Assembly (NCBI GenBank): GCA_041855445.1 | Contig: JBHAEG010000017.1 | Location: 1-57,642 of the forward strand | Direction: 5' to 3' | DNA: 57,642 nucleotides | Source: Faucicola sp041855445 | Lineage (GTDB): Bacteria; Pseudomonadota; Gammaproteobacteria; Pseudomonadales; Moraxellaceae | In this document: in pieces, positions 41,485 to 50,912 of the stretch | Layout of the letters: the number at the start of each line of letters is the position of its first letter | How positions within the stretch are numbered: position 1 is the first letter of the stretch | Position numbers and translations under genes: made by a program | Notes under the pieces: generated by a model | What the model was told of the DNA's origin: nothing | The model's input: the letters and a program-made list of their open reading frames with translations, nothing else | Database searches by the model: none

Positions 41485-43104
41485 CTACATATCATCTTCA
41501 ATACCTAATTTTTTCATACGATAACGCAATGAACGAAATGTCGTATTGAGTAATTTTGCAGCTTGAGTCTTATTCCAGTTACTTTGATTTAATGCGGCAA
41601 TAATTAACTGTTTTTCTTGATTTAATAAATATTTTTCCAAGCCTTCAGCAGGTAAATGTTGGCTATCAATTTGCCCCACATTACTCACCGAACGCCCCCG
41701 TTGCGGTACAGGCATCAGTTCAGCATTCATTGGCGGTAGTGTCTGAATGATATGCCCATGATGGGTGGGTGGGTGGATTGGTTGAATATTCACTGACTGT
41801 TTTACAATGTTAGGAATACCACCTTGCCCATATAATGGCTGGCTGATACGCTGAGGAAATCCCGAATTTGATGGCATTGAGCTAGGCATCGAAGCTGGTT
41901 CATTGACAGGTAAAATCGGCGGTGATGATATTGATGGTGCTTGTGATGGTGATACTAAATGTAGATGTTCAACATCTATCACTTGTCCATCAGATAAAGT
42001 AATTGCTCGTTCTAAAATATTGCGTAGCTCTCGCACATTACCTGAATAATGATGATGTAATAATGCAATTTTTGCATTTTCAGTGAGTTCTAACGTGGTA
42101 TCTAATCCCCAATCGCTGGCAATTAATTTTAAAAAATGATTTGCCAGTAAAGGTACATCTTCTTTACGCTCGTTTAAACTAGGCAATTTTACTTCTATCA
42201 CATTAATACGATAATACAAATCTTGACGAAATTCGCCTCGTTCTACCAATAACGCCAGATTTTTATGAGTCGCTGATAATAATCGAATATCAACAGGAAT
42301 TTCTTGTGTACTACCAATCGGACGAACTTTTTTCTCTTGAATGGCTCGTAACAATTTCACTTGCATTGCCAGAGGTAAATCTGCCACTTCATCTAAAAAT
42401 AATGTACCACCATTTGCCTGTTGAAAAAGTCCTTCTTTATCAGAGGTAGCCCCTGTAAAACTACCTTTTTTATGCCCAAAAAACTCACTTTCCATTAATT
42501 CAGAGGGAATTGCTCCACAATTGACAGGCACAAAGCTTGCTTGGCTTCTAGGACTTAATTCATGAATTAATTTTGCAACAACTTCTTTACCTGAACCTGA
42601 ACCACCCCATAAAAATACAGGGGCTTGACTACGAGCCAGTTTTTGAATGGTTTGTTTTAATTGTTGGATTGGTGCAGATTGTCCAATTAATTTATTAGCA
42701 AAAATATCAGGTGTGGTTGCTGTATTTTGCGGTAAATTATTTTGCGAAACTTTTATCGCATTTTCTACCAATTGGCGTAATCTTGGTAACTCTAACGGTT
42801 TATTAACAAAATCAAATGCTCCAAGTTTTAACGCCTCAATTGCTAAATCCATACTACCATGAGCAGTAATCACTGCAACAGGTGTAAACGGAAAATGGCT
42901 ACTAATTAATTTAACAATATCTAAACCCGAGCCATCTGGCAAACGTAAATCTGTTAAACAAAAATCAAACCTTTGTTTCTTTAAATGTTGTACTGCGGTC
43001 GTCATATCATAAGCAATGACAGAATCAATTTGCATTTTTTTTAATGTTCGTTGCATTAATAAACATAAATCTGCTTCATCATCAATAATCAGAGCGATAG
43101 GCAT
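41485..43104 (-). CDS. pilR: Type IV pilus sigma-54-dependent response regulator PilR
   Basis: PilR activates the pilin gene with RpoN in response to the sensor PilS. The 539 residues have a receiver domain (phospho-Asp in CLTDLRLPDGSG, conserved ITAHG and NKP Lys), an AAA+ domain with Walker A GGSGSGKE and the sigma-54 contact loop GSFTGA, a long Pro/Ser-rich linker (about 385-470) and a Fis-type helix-turn-helix at the end (NWNKTQAAKLLNTTFRSLRYR). The linker is longer than in Pseudomonas PilR (445 residues). The sensor pilS is not adjacent but about 6 kb away on the same strand. Confidence 0.9.
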   Translation of the reverse strand: MPIALIIDDEADLCLLMQRTLKKMQIDSVIAYDMTTAVQHLKKQRFDFCLTDLRLPDGSGLDIVKLISSHFPFTPVAVITAHGSMDLAIEALKLGAFDFVNKPLELPRLRQLVENAIKVSQNNLPQNTATTPDIFANKLIGQSAPIQQLKQTIQKLARSQAPVFLWGGSGSGKEVVAKLIHELSPRSQASFVPVNCGAIPSELMESEFFGHKKGSFTGATSDKEGLFQQANGGTLFLDEVADLPLAMQVKLLRAIQEKKVRPIGSTQEIPVDIRLLSATHKNLALLVERGEFRQDLYYRINVIEVKLPSLNERKEDVPLLANHFLKLIASDWGLDTTLELTENAKIALLHHHYSGNVRELRNILERAITLSDGQVIDVEHLHLVSPSQAPSISSPPILPVNEPASMPSSMPSNSGFPQRISQPLYGQGGIPNIVKQSVNIQPIHPPTHHGHIIQTLPPMNAELMPVPQRGRSVSNVGQIDSQHLPAEGLEKYLLNQEKQLIIAALNQSNWNKTQAAKLLNTTFRSLRYRMKKLGIEDDM

Positions 43105-43184
43105 AATAAATTTTTTCCTAAAACGACATTGTATTTATAAAGATTTTTTGTAACTATAAAACTGCAGGTGACTAAATATAGCAC

Positions 43185-43205
43185 GACTGACAAAAATTGT
43201 CAGTC
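43185..43205. other. Hairpin between argD and pilR
   Basis: GACTGACA (43185-43192) pairs perfectly with TGTCAGTC (43198-43205) over a 5-nt loop. It is downstream of argD and upstream of pilR on the minus strand, so it could be a terminator for argD or a regulatory site for pilR. Confidence 0.4.
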
Positions 43206-43296
43206 GATTATAGAATGAAAGGTATAAAAATGGCGATGAACGACCATAGGCTTTAAATAACTATTTGATTTTACTTAAAAATAAACAACTTAACCG

Positions 43297-44484
43297 TTAT
43301 TTTAGCTGTGACTTGATTAGATTTATTAAACGTTGTAACAACTGCTCATTTTCTATTTGCGATAAATTTAATGGTGGTAATAAACGAATAACGTTGTTGC
43401 CTGTCATATTAATAATTAACTGATGTTTATCTCTTGCAATATCAACCAATTGACTAAAATCAATTCCCATATTTTCTGGCAACACGACCCCAAGCATCAT
43501 GCCAGCCCCACGCACTGAAATATCATAGGTTTGTAATTCATTTAGCAAGTTTTCAGTAAAAAATTGATGATTATGTTTCACTGTTTCCATCAAGTTTTCT
43601 TGACAAATTGTGTCGATAACTTCATTAACTACACGACAGGCAAGCGGTGTTCCGCCATACGTTGAGCCATGCGAACCATAGCCAAAAATATCATTGGCTT
43701 TGCCAGCAGTCATACACGCCCCAACAGGAAAGCCATTGCCCAGACCTTTTGCGGTGGTAAGAATATCAGGTTTAATATTACTGTGCTGATAAGCAAAATA
43801 TTTCCCTGTACGAGCATTACCTGTTTGAACTTCATCTAAAATCATTAATAAGTTATAATTGTCACAAACTTGTCTAACTTGTTGTAAAAACTCAAAACCA
43901 TTATCCGCAGTATTTAAACCGCCTTCACCTTGAATGGGTTCTAGCATCACTGCACATACGTTATCATTTTCTGCAATTGCTTGAGTGATTGCAGAAATAT
44001 CGCCAAAAGGTACTCGAATAAAGTCATCATCTAAGGTATAAAACCCCGCCCGAGCTGTTGGATTAGCGGTAGCAGACACCGTCAATAACGTTCTACCATG
44101 AAATGATTTTTCCATGACAATCACTTTTGGACGACTAAAACCTTGTTGATGAGCATATAAGCGAGCCATTTTTAACCCTGCTTCGTTTGCTTCTGCCCCA
44201 CTATTAGCAAAAAAGACTTTATCCATGCCTGCCACTTGGCACAATTTTTCACCTGCTTTTTCTTGCCAATCAATCACATATAAATTACTTGTATGGACTA
44301 ACGTGCCTGCCTGCTCAACAATCGCTTGAGTGATGCGTGGGTGACAATGTCCCAAACCACAGACGGCTATCCCTGTCAATGCGTCAAGATATGCCGTACC
44401 GTCCGCAGTATACAACCAACTGCCTTGACCTTTGGTAAAGCTAATTGGCTGACGTTTATAAGTTGGTAATAAATAAGAAGTCAT
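43297..44484 (-). CDS. argD: Acetylornithine/succinyldiaminopimelate aminotransferase
   Basis: This PLP enzyme converts N-acetylglutamate semialdehyde to N-acetylornithine in arginine synthesis (and often the matching step in lysine synthesis). The 395 residues have FFANSGAEANEAGLKMAR, GRTLLTVSAT, VMLEPIQGEGGLN, ILDEVQTGNARTGK and the PLP Lys in LTTAKGLGNGFPVGA. GAGGGA before the ATG is a good ribosome site. It probably shares a transcript with yacG upstream. A class-III aminotransferase of other substrate cannot be excluded by sequence, but the arginine role is the usual one. Confidence 0.92.
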   Translation of the reverse strand: MTSYLLPTYKRQPISFTKGQGSWLYTADGTAYLDALTGIAVCGLGHCHPRITQAIVEQAGTLVHTSNLYVIDWQEKAGEKLCQVAGMDKVFFANSGAEANEAGLKMARLYAHQQGFSRPKVIVMEKSFHGRTLLTVSATANPTARAGFYTLDDDFIRVPFGDISAITQAIAENDNVCAVMLEPIQGEGGLNTADNGFEFLQQVRQVCDNYNLLMILDEVQTGNARTGKYFAYQHSNIKPDILTTAKGLGNGFPVGACMTAGKANDIFGYGSHGSTYGGTPLACRVVNEVIDTICQENLMETVKHNHQFFTENLLNELQTYDISVRGAGMMLGVVLPENMGIDFSQLVDIARDKHQLIINMTGNNVIRLLPPLNLSQIENEQLLQRLINLIKSQLK

Positions 44485-44501
44485 AATTCCCTCGTTAAAA
44501 T

Positions 44502-44711
44502 TTACTTAATATTATTAAAATCGCTACTAAATGGCGTGCTTTCACTGGGTACTCGATAGGTCTCACTCGCCCACGCACCAAGGTCAATCAGTTTACAACG
44601 TTCGCTACAAAATGGTTTAAATGGATTGTTTTGCCAAGCTGTCAATGTTTTACAACGTGGACAAGGATATTGCTTAGGTGGTAAATTAGTCAAATTGACA
44701 TTATCTGTCAT
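44502..44711 (-). CDS. yacG: DNA gyrase inhibitor YacG
   Basis: This 69-residue zinc protein binds GyrB and blocks DNA binding in E. coli. The Cys4 zinc site is CPRC at about residue 17 and C-S-E-R-C about 20 residues later (FKPFCSERCKLIDLGAWA), which is the family signature. The ATG at 44711 is preferred over a TTG 15 bases upstream because GGGG lies before it. In many gammaproteobacteria yacG sits with pilD (leader peptidase) or coaE; here it sits before argD. Confidence 0.88.
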   Translation of the reverse strand: MTDNVNLTNLPPKQYPCPRCKTLTAWQNNPFKPFCSERCKLIDLGAWASETYRVPSESTPFSSDFNNIK

Positions 44712-44788
44712 AGTTGCTTGCCCCAATAGTTTTTCATAGGAAAACGACTTATAATAACCCTAAAATTTGATAAAACCAATATTATGTT

Positions 44789-45427
44789 ATGACAACATTT
44801 GTAAGCCATCGTTTTACTCGCCAATTTCAAGCCAATCAAATACATCAGCCAAGAAATTTTCAGCCCTTACCTGAAACATTCTGGCAATCATCACCAATTG
44901 TGTTAGAAATTGGGGCGGGCAAGGGCAAACATGCCATACAATTTGCCCAAAATCAACCACATCAAACCTTAATTGCCATTGAACGTACAAAAACTAAATT
45001 TTTCGCCATGCAAAAACAGGCAGAACTAGCTAATTTATCAAATTTATTATTGGTTCATGCCGATGCTATTGCATGGATTGTGTCGGCTGTACCTGTAGCA
45101 AGTTTATCGCAAGTATTTATTTTATATCCAAATCCAGAGCCAAATAATGCTAATCAACGTTGGCTAAATATGCCATTTTTTGAGTTTTTATTATCCCGAT
45201 TACAGGAAAATGGTCGAATTGTATTAGCAAGTAATATTGAAAGTTATATTCATGAAGCAGAAAAACAGGCGAAAAATTGTTGGCAACTTTCTGTTTCAAA
45301 AAGCCAAGTTGCCAAAAATAGCCAACGTACTCATTTTGAAATAAAGTATTTGGCACGAGGGGAAATTTGTTGGCAGTTGGATATGATAAAACCCCAAGGA
45401 TATAAAACTTATTTTGACGAATATTGA
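44789..45427 (+). CDS. TrmB-like tRNA (guanine-N7)-methyltransferase, divergent
   Basis: This 212-residue class-I SAM methyltransferase has motif I as VLEIGAGKGKHAIQFA and an acid at motif II (IAIERTKTKF), as in TrmB. The FPDPWPKxRHxKRR block of classical TrmB is here YPNPEPNNANQRW, keeping the xPxPxP frame but losing the basic residues that touch tRNA. It is shorter than E. coli TrmB (239). So the fold is TrmB-like, but m7G46 formation is uncertain; a paralogue with another substrate is possible. The start has no clear ribosome site. It is divergent from yacG. Confidence 0.7.
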   Translation: MTTFVSHRFTRQFQANQIHQPRNFQPLPETFWQSSPIVLEIGAGKGKHAIQFAQNQPHQTLIAIERTKTKFFAMQKQAELANLSNLLLVHADAIAWIVSAVPVASLSQVFILYPNPEPNNANQRWLNMPFFEFLLSRLQENGRIVLASNIESYIHEAEKQAKNCWQLSVSKSQVAKNSQRTHFEIKYLARGEICWQLDMIKPQGYKTYFDEY

Positions 45428-45493
45428 TAAAAACATGAACGACCCAATCTGGTCGCCCATGCTAACATCATCAAAGAGATTATCAATAGAAAA

Positions 45494-46897
45494 TTAGTTA
45501 GTTACAAAGGGTTTCATTAACGCTTGACTGTGAGTTTTAGCTTTTAACACAGTCATAAACGTATATGCCCCAATAAACTTTCGGCTAATAAACATTAATT
45601 CTTTTGGTGGTACACTGAATGATTTTGAGGTTGCCGACTTGCCTGCCAATTTGACAACACGATTATGTAAATCACTTTCCGCCCATAAATAGTTATTTTC
45701 TGCATCTAAACAATGCTTTGGAATATTTGGATTATGCGTTGGGAGGCTAAATGGCTCACTGGCTAATAAAAATAAATCAGCTAAATCAGCTTTAATATTC
45801 GCTGTCATATTGGCAAAAAATGGATAGAATTTCCCTGCATTATCAATTGCTTGTAACATTGCCTGACGGTCATGATAATAGCCTGCCAATAATAATGCCC
45901 GTGCAGTTGCCAATAGATTATCATCAAATTGACGAATTGCCCCAAAATCTAACAAAACCAATTGGTCATGACCAATATCTAGATTGGTTTGTTGTTCTTG
46001 TAAACGAATTAAGTAGTTACCAAAATTGGGGTCTGTTTGCATATCCCCCCATTGAAAAATTTCTTTTAACATAATTTCAATTGAAGCTTGCCCGATATGA
46101 TTACGGCGAGCTTGTGACAAATGAAAAATCTGCTCATCAACGATAGAAACGCCTTGCTCATAGCTCATACACAGCACACGTTCAGTACTGTAGCTAGAAA
46201 TAATTTTAGGCACAACATAACGATTATCTGTTTGTAATCGTTGATAAAAATTTTCAGTGGTAGTCGCTTCAAATAAATAATTCACTTCGTGATGTAATAA
46301 ATCTCGAATTTCTTCAAACCATTCATCGAGCTGACGAGTTTGTGGCACAATATTTGTTACTTTTAATAGATGACGAAATAAGTCTAAATCGCTATCTACG
46401 GCATTAGCAATGTTTGGATATTGTACTTTAAAAACAACTACTTGCCCTGTAGTCTTATGGACTGCTTTATGCACTTGGGCAAGTGATGCTGTGCCAATAG
46501 GTGTTTTTTCAATATCAAAATCTAAAATTTTATTGCCAAGTTCATGTTTTAATGCACTTTCAATAATTGACCATGCAAACGTTGCTGTGTTGTCATTCAG
46601 CGTTTGTAATGCTTCAGTAATTTCTGGCGGTAAAAAATGTTCTCCATACAATGCCATCATTTGCCCAATTTTTACGACAGAACCTTTAAGTTTTCCCAGC
46701 TCATCTACTAAATATTTGGCTTGCTCTCGCATAAATTGTTGTTTTTGTTCAGCTCTTTGTTCTTTTGACTTAAACAAACCAAAGGCACTATTTGTTGCCC
46801 AACGTTTACCGATATTTAATGACGCTTTGGCAATGGATAAACGTCTATCTAATGCTGAGGTTTTGAGTTCATCTAATGGTTTTTGATTGTCTGCCAT
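45494..46897 (-). CDS. ABC1/UbiB-family atypical kinase
   Basis: This 467-residue protein belongs to the ABC1 (UbiB/ADCK/AarF) family. It has the family KxGQ box in KLKGSVVKIGQMMALYGEH near residue 80, an Ala-rich loop in place of the glycine loop (IGTASLAQVHKAV), the Lys in VVFKVQYP, and an DFGAIRQF metal site. No C-terminal membrane helix is obvious, unlike UbiB itself (546 residues). These proteins are ATPases linked to ubiquinone or lipid metabolism. It is a single minus-strand gene before (5' of which) purD lies, with a 75-base gap. Confidence 0.88.
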   Translation of the reverse strand: MADNQKPLDELKTSALDRRLSIAKASLNIGKRWATNSAFGLFKSKEQRAEQKQQFMREQAKYLVDELGKLKGSVVKIGQMMALYGEHFLPPEITEALQTLNDNTATFAWSIIESALKHELGNKILDFDIEKTPIGTASLAQVHKAVHKTTGQVVVFKVQYPNIANAVDSDLDLFRHLLKVTNIVPQTRQLDEWFEEIRDLLHHEVNYLFEATTTENFYQRLQTDNRYVVPKIISSYSTERVLCMSYEQGVSIVDEQIFHLSQARRNHIGQASIEIMLKEIFQWGDMQTDPNFGNYLIRLQEQQTNLDIGHDQLVLLDFGAIRQFDDNLLATARALLLAGYYHDRQAMLQAIDNAGKFYPFFANMTANIKADLADLFLLASEPFSLPTHNPNIPKHCLDAENNYLWAESDLHNRVVKLAGKSATSKSFSVPPKELMFISRKFIGAYTFMTVLKAKTHSQALMKPFVTN

Positions 46898-46972
46898 AAA
46901 TTACGCCCAATGAGTATCAAAAAGCAAACCATACTGGCATGATTTGCTTGAAAAAAAGTTAGTCTAAAACGA

Positions 46973-48250
46973 CTATCTTCGGTTAATTGCTCGATAGCCA
47001 ATATCACGGCGATATTGCATACCGTCAAAACTGATAGCTTCACAGGCAGTTAAAGCTTTACTTTGAGCTTGTTGAATATCATGTCCTAACGCAGTAACAC
47101 ATAACACTCTCCCGCCATTGGTGACAATGTTTCCATTGATTTCTTTTGTGCCTGCATGGAAAATTTTCACACCTTCTGCAAATTCTTGAGTTAATCCTGT
47201 GATAATATCCCCATTTGATGAGCTTTCAGGATAACCTTTTGACGCTAATACAATGCCAAGTGCTGGACGCTCGTCCCACTGCGTTTCGCTAGGTAATTTT
47301 CCTTGTAACCCTTGTTCAATTAAGTCCACTAAAGAGGCTTGTAAACGCATCATGATTGGCTGAGTTTCAGGGTCGCCAAATCGACAATTAAACTCAATCA
47401 CATAAGGGTCATTATTTTCATCAATCATTAAACCTGCATATAAAAAGCCTGTATATGGATAACCACTTGCTTTCATTGCGTTTACCACAGGGCGGATAAC
47501 TTGTTGAATGACTTTATCATGCACATCATCAGTCACCACAGGCGCAGGCGAATACGCACCCATACCCCCCGTATTTAACCCTGTATCGCCTTCACCAATA
47601 CGTTTATGGTCTTGACTGGTTGCCATTGGTAAAATATTTTCACCATCAATCATGCAAATAAAGCTTGCCTCTTCACCTGTCAAAAACTGTTCAATAACAA
47701 CTTGACTACCTGCTTCACCAAATTTATTATCACTTAACATATCATGAATTGCATCAACAGCGTCTTGCTCTGTCATTGCAACAATTACGCCTTTACCTGC
47801 AGCCAAGCCATCAGCTTTAATCACAATTGGCGTACCTTGCTGTTGCACATAGGCAATCGCAGGAGCGGTTTGTGTAAATGTTTGATATTGAGCAGTTGGA
47901 ATATGGTTGTCCATCATAAATTGTTTAGCAAAAGCTTTTGAGCCTTCCAATTGGGCACAATAAGCAGAAGGTCCCCAAACTGGAATATTTGCTTGACGAC
48001 AACTGTCTACCACACCAGCAACCAATGGTGCTTCTGGACCAACCAATACAAATGCCACCGCATTATTTTGACAAAATTCAATGACTTGCTGATGGTTATT
48101 CACATCTAAAGCAACGTTTTGTAATTTTTCTTCTAATGCTGTGCCTGCATTACCAGAAGCAACAAAAACTTGTTTTACTTTATCATCTTTAGCACATTGC
48201 CAAGCCAAAGCATGTTCTCGACCACCCGTGCCAATCACTAAAATATTCAT
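46973..48250 (-). CDS. purD: Phosphoribosylamine-glycine ligase
   Basis: PurD (GARS) makes glycinamide ribonucleotide, the second step of purine synthesis, using ATP. The 425 residues show the opening NILVIGTGGREHALAWQ, the ATP-grasp stretches IKADGLAAGKGVIVA and EEFLTGEEASF-like VIEQFLTGEEASFIC, the motif QDHKRIGEGDTGLNTGGMGA and EFNCRFGDPETQ. Length and motifs are normal. A good AGGT ribosome site precedes the ATG. Confidence 0.97.
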   Translation of the reverse strand: MNILVIGTGGREHALAWQCAKDDKVKQVFVASGNAGTALEEKLQNVALDVNNHQQVIEFCQNNAVAFVLVGPEAPLVAGVVDSCRQANIPVWGPSAYCAQLEGSKAFAKQFMMDNHIPTAQYQTFTQTAPAIAYVQQQGTPIVIKADGLAAGKGVIVAMTEQDAVDAIHDMLSDNKFGEAGSQVVIEQFLTGEEASFICMIDGENILPMATSQDHKRIGEGDTGLNTGGMGAYSPAPVVTDDVHDKVIQQVIRPVVNAMKASGYPYTGFLYAGLMIDENNDPYVIEFNCRFGDPETQPIMMRLQASLVDLIEQGLQGKLPSETQWDERPALGIVLASKGYPESSSNGDIITGLTQEFAEGVKIFHAGTKEINGNIVTNGGRVLCVTALGHDIQQAQSKALTACEAISFDGMQYRRDIGYRAINRR

Positions 48251-48439
48251 ACAGTTACCTAAATTATCTAAACAAAAAAATATGATAGAAAAGATTGATG
48301 GTTATTGTAACAAAAAAAACTTTTTATCCCTAATTTTATCAGGAAAATTTAAAAAAACATCAGTTTTCTTTTTATTTAGCGGTTTTTTCTTGTCATGAAT
48401 TGGTATTACAATAGTTTTTTTTAATAATCTGGAGCAAAT

Positions 48440-49225
48440 ATGCCTTTATTTCAGACCTGTATAAAACAACCCTTAGATTTTCGTCACATTCATGGACAAA
48501 ATATTCATGATATTAATGATTTTCATAACAATTATAATCAACAAATTTTTATTATTGGTGTTGATGAAGTAGGACGAGGACCATTATTAGGTGATGTGGT
48601 CATATCAGCAGTCATTTTTCCCAATGAAATTTTACAAAATCTTTCACAAGATAATTTAGCACAAGCAGAAAATGTCTCAATAATTGCCAACCATGAGCTA
48701 TCATTATTAACAGATTCTAAAAAACTGACTGAGAAAAAACGAGAAATATTATTTCCAATTATTCAACAACAGGCACTAGCATGGAATATTATCAAAATAC
48801 CGCCTATGGTCATTGATGAATTAAACATTTTTCAAGCAACCATGTTTGGCATGAAACAGGCAATTAACGCAATTATTAACAGTGTTAATCAAGCCGTTGG
48901 ACATAACTGTGTAAAATTTAGCGTCATGGTTGATGGTAACAAGTTACCAAAACTTGATGATTTAGCAACCATAAGCCAAATTCATCATCAACAGGCAATC
49001 GTAAAAGGCGACAGTAAACACGCCAGCATTAGCGGAGCAAGCGTCTTGGCAAAAGTCAGTCGTGACCATGATATGTATGAGCTAGCAAATATTTATCCTA
49101 AATACGCCATTGATAAACACAAAGGTTATCCCACTGTTGCCCATTTGCAATCTATTGAAAAATACGGTATTTTACCTGAACATCGCAAGAGTTTTTCCCC
49201 AATTAAACAATTAATAAAAACTTAA
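48440..49225 (+). CDS. rnhB: Ribonuclease HII
   Basis: RNase HII cuts the RNA strand of RNA-DNA hybrids, including at single ribonucleotides in DNA. The 261 residues have the motif GVDEVGRGPLLGDVV (catalytic Asp and Glu at about 41-43 of the protein), SLLTDSKKLTEKKRE, a third acid in SVMVDGNKLP and the final KHKGYPT. It is longer than E. coli RNase HII (198) mainly by an N-terminal extension of about 25 residues (CIKQPLDFRHIHGQNIHDIN) and a small insertion after the first motif. GGAG precedes the ATG. Confidence 0.95.
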   Translation: MPLFQTCIKQPLDFRHIHGQNIHDINDFHNNYNQQIFIIGVDEVGRGPLLGDVVISAVIFPNEILQNLSQDNLAQAENVSIIANHELSLLTDSKKLTEKKREILFPIIQQQALAWNIIKIPPMVIDELNIFQATMFGMKQAINAIINSVNQAVGHNCVKFSVMVDGNKLPKLDDLATISQIHHQQAIVKGDSKHASISGASVLAKVSRDHDMYELANIYPKYAIDKHKGYPTVAHLQSIEKYGILPEHRKSFSPIKQLIKT

Positions 49226-49237
49226 CAAAATGTTGTT

Positions 49238-50893
49238 TTACTGATGGACAAACTCGCTATCATTAGGAACATCTTGTTTTAAAAAGCTGATACGAAAACA
49301 GGTGTGTTTATGATTGGGTACATAATACAGATAGGCTTGATTTGCTTGACAAAAAGCTTGTGATAGATACAGACCTAATCCCGTACCGCCCTGATGGTCT
49401 GTGGTAAAAAATGGATTAAATAAATTTGGTACATCTTCAGGTTTAACCCCTGCTCCTGTGTCTATAACACTAATATGAACTTGGCTTTCTGATTCTTGTA
49501 CCTCAATGGTAACATAGGCGTGTGGTTGCACTTTACTACTAAATCGTAAACCATTATTAATTAAATTTGTTAGCACTTGTTCAAGCTGATAAACATCAAA
49601 CAAAATACCATACGAAGTGTGACAGTGCAAAAATACATCATGCGATGAGAAATTTTCCTTAATAAATGTTGGTAGCCAAGTTTTTGGCTGAATTAATGTT
49701 TGTACAGGTTTTTCTTGACGAGATAGTTTTAATACGTCTTCAATAATTTGATTAACTCGAATGGTTTGTTTATAAATCATTTCATATAATTGGGCATCGT
49801 CTTCAGATAAACCACTGTCTGGGTCTTGGGCATCTTCTAATAATAGTTGGCTTGCCTGACTAATTGCTGCCAATGGATTACGGATTTCATGGGCGATGCT
49901 CGCTGTTAATTGTCCAAGTGAAGCAAGTTTAAGCTGTTGAGCATGAGCCTGTTCACGGCGTAAGTCCTCAATCAATAACAACGCATATTCATTACCCAAC
50001 TGCGTCAAACGAATACGATAGCTGGTATAAGTTAAAATTTCGTTATTTGGTTCACTGTTGCTAATCCGAAAGACAAACTCATGATGTCTACGGTTAATAA
50101 TTGGCAATAAAATATCGGCTAAATTTGGCAACAAAAATGGCAAGAAAAAAGAATTATCTTCAGATTTTAGACGTAACTGCGCCACTGCCGTATCATTTGC
50201 CATTAAAATTTCTAATTGATGGGTTAAAACTACCACACCTTGCTCAATAATTTTTACCACTTGTTGATTAATAGCATTTAACGCATTGACTTCACCTGTT
50301 TGTCGCTCTGACAAAATTTCAATTTGCGTTAAACGTTTTGACAATAGATAGCTTAAATTTGCTACAATCACAAAACTAGCCAACATTAATCCTGCATTAC
50401 TTAACAGGCTATAATTTAAACTGGTTGGTAATTCTTGAAAAAACTGCTGATAAATAACCAAAGAACAGGCTAACGCCGTTAATAAAACGGCTTGTGAGGT
50501 ATTAAGCAACATAAAACTGGCTGCCACTACCACCAAAAACATCAAGGTAATTTGTAAATCTGAACTGTTATTAAAATATAACATTATGGACAAGACTAAC
50601 AAATCCAGAATAAAGCCTATCATTAATAGCCAATTTTTTGGTAAAAAATAATATAAACTTAGCAACAATAAACTGGCAAAGAAATAGCCAAATGTTGGTA
50701 AAATATTTATCCAAAGCCAAAGCTGTTCTGGGTGATTTCTCACTACTAAAAAAAAGTTAATCGAAAAAAAGATGGCAATAACAATACGATAAGTACTGTA
50801 CACTAAACCAACTTGTTTTTTCTTTAACTGCTGACGAGAACTTAAATCTAGGCTAGATTCTAAAAGCGATGAAAATACAGGATTTGTTAGCAT
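49238..50893 (-). CDS. pilS: Type IV pilus sensor histidine kinase PilS
   Basis: This 551-residue membrane kinase has about six N-terminal membrane helices (about 30-200) and a PAS-like cytoplasmic segment (LNAINQQVVKIIEQGVVVL), then the H box SIAHEIRNPLAAISQASQLL, N box LTNLINNGLRF, and G boxes DTGAGVKPEDVPNLFNPFF and GGTGLGLYLS. The layout matches PilS, which senses pilin in the inner membrane and phosphorylates or dephosphorylates PilR. It lies 19 bases after a GacA-like regulator gene and so may be co-transcribed with it, while pilR is about 6 kb downstream. Confidence 0.85.
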   Translation of the reverse strand: MLTNPVFSSLLESSLDLSSRQQLKKKQVGLVYSTYRIVIAIFFSINFFLVVRNHPEQLWLWINILPTFGYFFASLLLLSLYYFLPKNWLLMIGFILDLLVLSIMLYFNNSSDLQITLMFLVVVAASFMLLNTSQAVLLTALACSLVIYQQFFQELPTSLNYSLLSNAGLMLASFVIVANLSYLLSKRLTQIEILSERQTGEVNALNAINQQVVKIIEQGVVVLTHQLEILMANDTAVAQLRLKSEDNSFFLPFLLPNLADILLPIINRRHHEFVFRISNSEPNNEILTYTSYRIRLTQLGNEYALLLIEDLRREQAHAQQLKLASLGQLTASIAHEIRNPLAAISQASQLLLEDAQDPDSGLSEDDAQLYEMIYKQTIRVNQIIEDVLKLSRQEKPVQTLIQPKTWLPTFIKENFSSHDVFLHCHTSYGILFDVYQLEQVLTNLINNGLRFSSKVQPHAYVTIEVQESESQVHISVIDTGAGVKPEDVPNLFNPFFTTDHQGGTGLGLYLSQAFCQANQAYLYYVPNHKHTCFRISFLKQDVPNDSEFVHQ

Positions 50894-50912
50894 AATCTGA
50901 TAAACTATTTAA

